This document shows positions 5,565 through 6,712 of a stretch of 6,712 bases of DNA, in pieces. The stretch's first letter is position 1; every line of letters starts with the position of its first letter. The DNA is from Porticoccaceae bacterium (GTDB lineage: Bacteria; Pseudomonadota; Gammaproteobacteria; Pseudomonadales; Porticoccaceae): NCBI GenBank assembly GCA_030741175.1, contig JASLVT010000073.1, forward strand, positions 1 through 6,712. The letters are read 5' to 3'. The notes under the pieces are model-generated. The model saw nothing but the letters and a program-made list of their open reading frames with translations, was not told the origin of the DNA and ran no database searches. The position numbers were made by a program, and so were the translations under genes.

Positions 5565-6712
5565 ATGGAACTACAGAGAGTTTTAGCCGCGGACAGCCGC
5601 AGTGCGATGGAGAAAGTCATTCAGCTCTATGGCAATGATGCATTGGTGGTATCCAATAAGAAGGCTAAAGACCAAACAGAAATTATTGTCGCCATTGACT
5701 TGGCTGCGCAATCGGACGAGGCACTGAATGAACTTCAGGTGCCACGGCTTCAGGAGCCGCGGGTCGCTCTCGGTGATATGCCCAGCTTCGATGATGTGAT
5801 GGAATCACAAATTTTTAGAAGCACTGGAGACAATACTGCACAGACTAAGTTGCCAGAGGATCTTACTGCCCAGCTTATTGAGGAGTTTACTGAAGATACC
5901 AATGAGCAATTTAAGCGAGAGCTTGAACGCCAAGTCTCCGTTGAACAGCAAACCGATGATAATCGACTTGCGGAAGATCGTGACAATTTGAAGGCACGAG
6001 AAATTGTTGATCTAGTGAAACAAGAGCTCGCCGTAATGCGCAATGAATTTAAGTTGGCGCAACAGCTTGATGCATGGAGCGGCATGCACTCCGTTGCGGA
6101 TGAGATGCGCCCCTTGATTGAAGCCTTTAATGAGACCGGCATGCCTATTGGATTGCGTGCTTTGGTCACAGATACGATCAATCAAAATGCCGATATGACT
6201 GATGCATTGAACGCTATAAATGACGTCCTTGGTAACAGCATCCCTGACGTGAATTTGCTAGATGATATGCAGGGTATCCATGTCATTGCCGGCGGCTCTG
6301 GATCCGGTAAAACATTGATGGCGGGCAGACTGGCTAAGCAAGGTGCGCTGCTCCATGGCGAGCATCAGGTGGCTATTATCAGCTTTAACGACAATCGATT
6401 CGGCGCCTGGAATCAGTCACAGCTGGTGGGCGCGCAAGCTGGCGTGGAAACCTTTCGTGCCAATAGCACAGAGATGCTTGAGCAGCTTTTACAGGAACTG
6501 GAGGATCGAAAGCTTATTATCGTCGACACCCCTGGAGAGGACGTGGAGAGTCATAGTAATAGCCTGTTACAACTATTGCCTGATGCACAGGCTCATTTAG
6601 TGATTGCGGCAGATGCCTCGGAAGCATCGGTTAAGCGCTATCTGCGACCTCAGGGTATTGAGTGGCATTCTGTGATGTTATCGCGACTTGAATCCGGCGT
6701 TTATCCCTGGGC
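5565..6712 (+). CDS. flhF: FlhF-like SRP-family GTPase with altered nucleotide motifs, 3' end cut
   Basis: 382 codons are visible before the right edge. FlhF is an SRP-type GTPase that places the flagellum at the cell pole and controls its number together with FleN/FlhG, usually encoded next. Residues 1-45 match the FlhF N-terminal pattern (RVLAADSRSAMEKV then DALVVSNKK). A charged, probably helical linker covers about 95-170, an N-domain-like bundle about 175-225, and the G domain starts near 236. Its P-loop is GGSGSGKTL (243-251), where FlhF proteins normally have GPTGVGKTT. The usual DTYRIGA is NDNRFGA (275-281), DTAGR is DTPGE (321-325) and TKLDE is SRLES (373-377). The frame is uninterrupted and in-frame through all these sites, so it is a diverged gene and not a pseudogene on this evidence. 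ATG 5565 follows GAGG by nine bases. The family call rests on order, N-terminus and overall layout; retention of GTP binding is uncertain. Confidence 0.88.
   Translation, partial: MELQRVLAADSRSAMEKVIQLYGNDALVVSNKKAKDQTEIIVAIDLAAQSDEALNELQVPRLQEPRVALGDMPSFDDVMESQIFRSTGDNTAQTKLPEDLTAQLIEEFTEDTNEQFKRELERQVSVEQQTDDNRLAEDRDNLKAREIVDLVKQELAVMRNEFKLAQQLDAWSGMHSVADEMRPLIEAFNETGMPIGLRALVTDTINQNADMTDALNAINDVLGNSIPDVNLLDDMQGIHVIAGGSGSGKTLMAGRLAKQGALLHGEHQVAIISFNDNRFGAWNQSQLVGAQAGVETFRANSTEMLEQLLQELEDRKLIIVDTPGEDVESHSNSLLQLLPDAQAHLVIAADASEASVKRYLRPQGIEWHSVMLSRLESGVYPW

Noticed and set aside
5739..5744. TGGCAC on the minus strand within flhF
   Set aside because: The following bases read CTGAA-GTTCA, with no TTGC at -12, and no gene follows in that direction.
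5750..6181. 143-aa frame antisense to flhF
   Set aside because: Ser/Arg-rich composition typical of a reverse-strand shadow, no family resemblance, and it lies wholly inside a well-supported flhF.

Overview
The window is a flagellar gene region from a gammaproteobacterium, probably a marine, polarly flagellated relative of the Pseudomonas/Cellvibrionales/Vibrio assemblage. Four things point there: flhA followed directly by flhF, which is the polar flagellum order; outer-membrane H-ring genes of the FlgP/FlgT type; a textbook sigma-54 promoter; and a good sigma-28 (FliA) promoter. Genus and species cannot be read from the sequence. There are no RNA genes, mobile elements, CRISPR arrays or signs of recent transfer.

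Left half (1-3159), minus strand, read from right to left: an LPP20/FlgP-type lipoprotein, then a FlgT-type periplasmic protein (6 nt gap), then a secreted LysM protein of 173 aa (26 nt gap), then a FliK-like hook-length control protein (about 33 nt gap) that runs off the left edge. The four genes share one strand with short gaps and look like a single transcription unit. The FliK-like gene lacks an ATG start; TTG at 866 and GTG at 803 both have good Shine-Dalgarno sequences.

Middle (3160-3439): a 280-bp divergent control region. It holds a sigma-28 promoter facing left (3277 to 3251) and a sigma-54 promoter facing right (3339-3354). The late H-ring/LysM/FliK unit and the earlier export/placement unit are therefore probably switched by different flagellar sigma factors from the same gap. 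An A/T-rich inverted repeat lies just before the flhA ribosome binding site.

Right half (3440-6712), plus strand: a complete, canonical flhA (702 aa, flagellar type III export gate), then flhF after 16 nt, cut by the right edge after 382 codons. The FlhF has the usual N-terminal domain and linker, but its GTPase motifs (P-loop surroundings, DTYRIGA, DTAGR and TKLD equivalents) are all altered, which makes it the most unusual gene here.

Together, FlhA builds the export gate, FlhF positions the flagellum at the pole, FliK would set hook length, and FlgP/FlgT would form the outer-membrane ring around the motor. The LysM protein is a candidate extra peptidoglycan-binding part of that ring.
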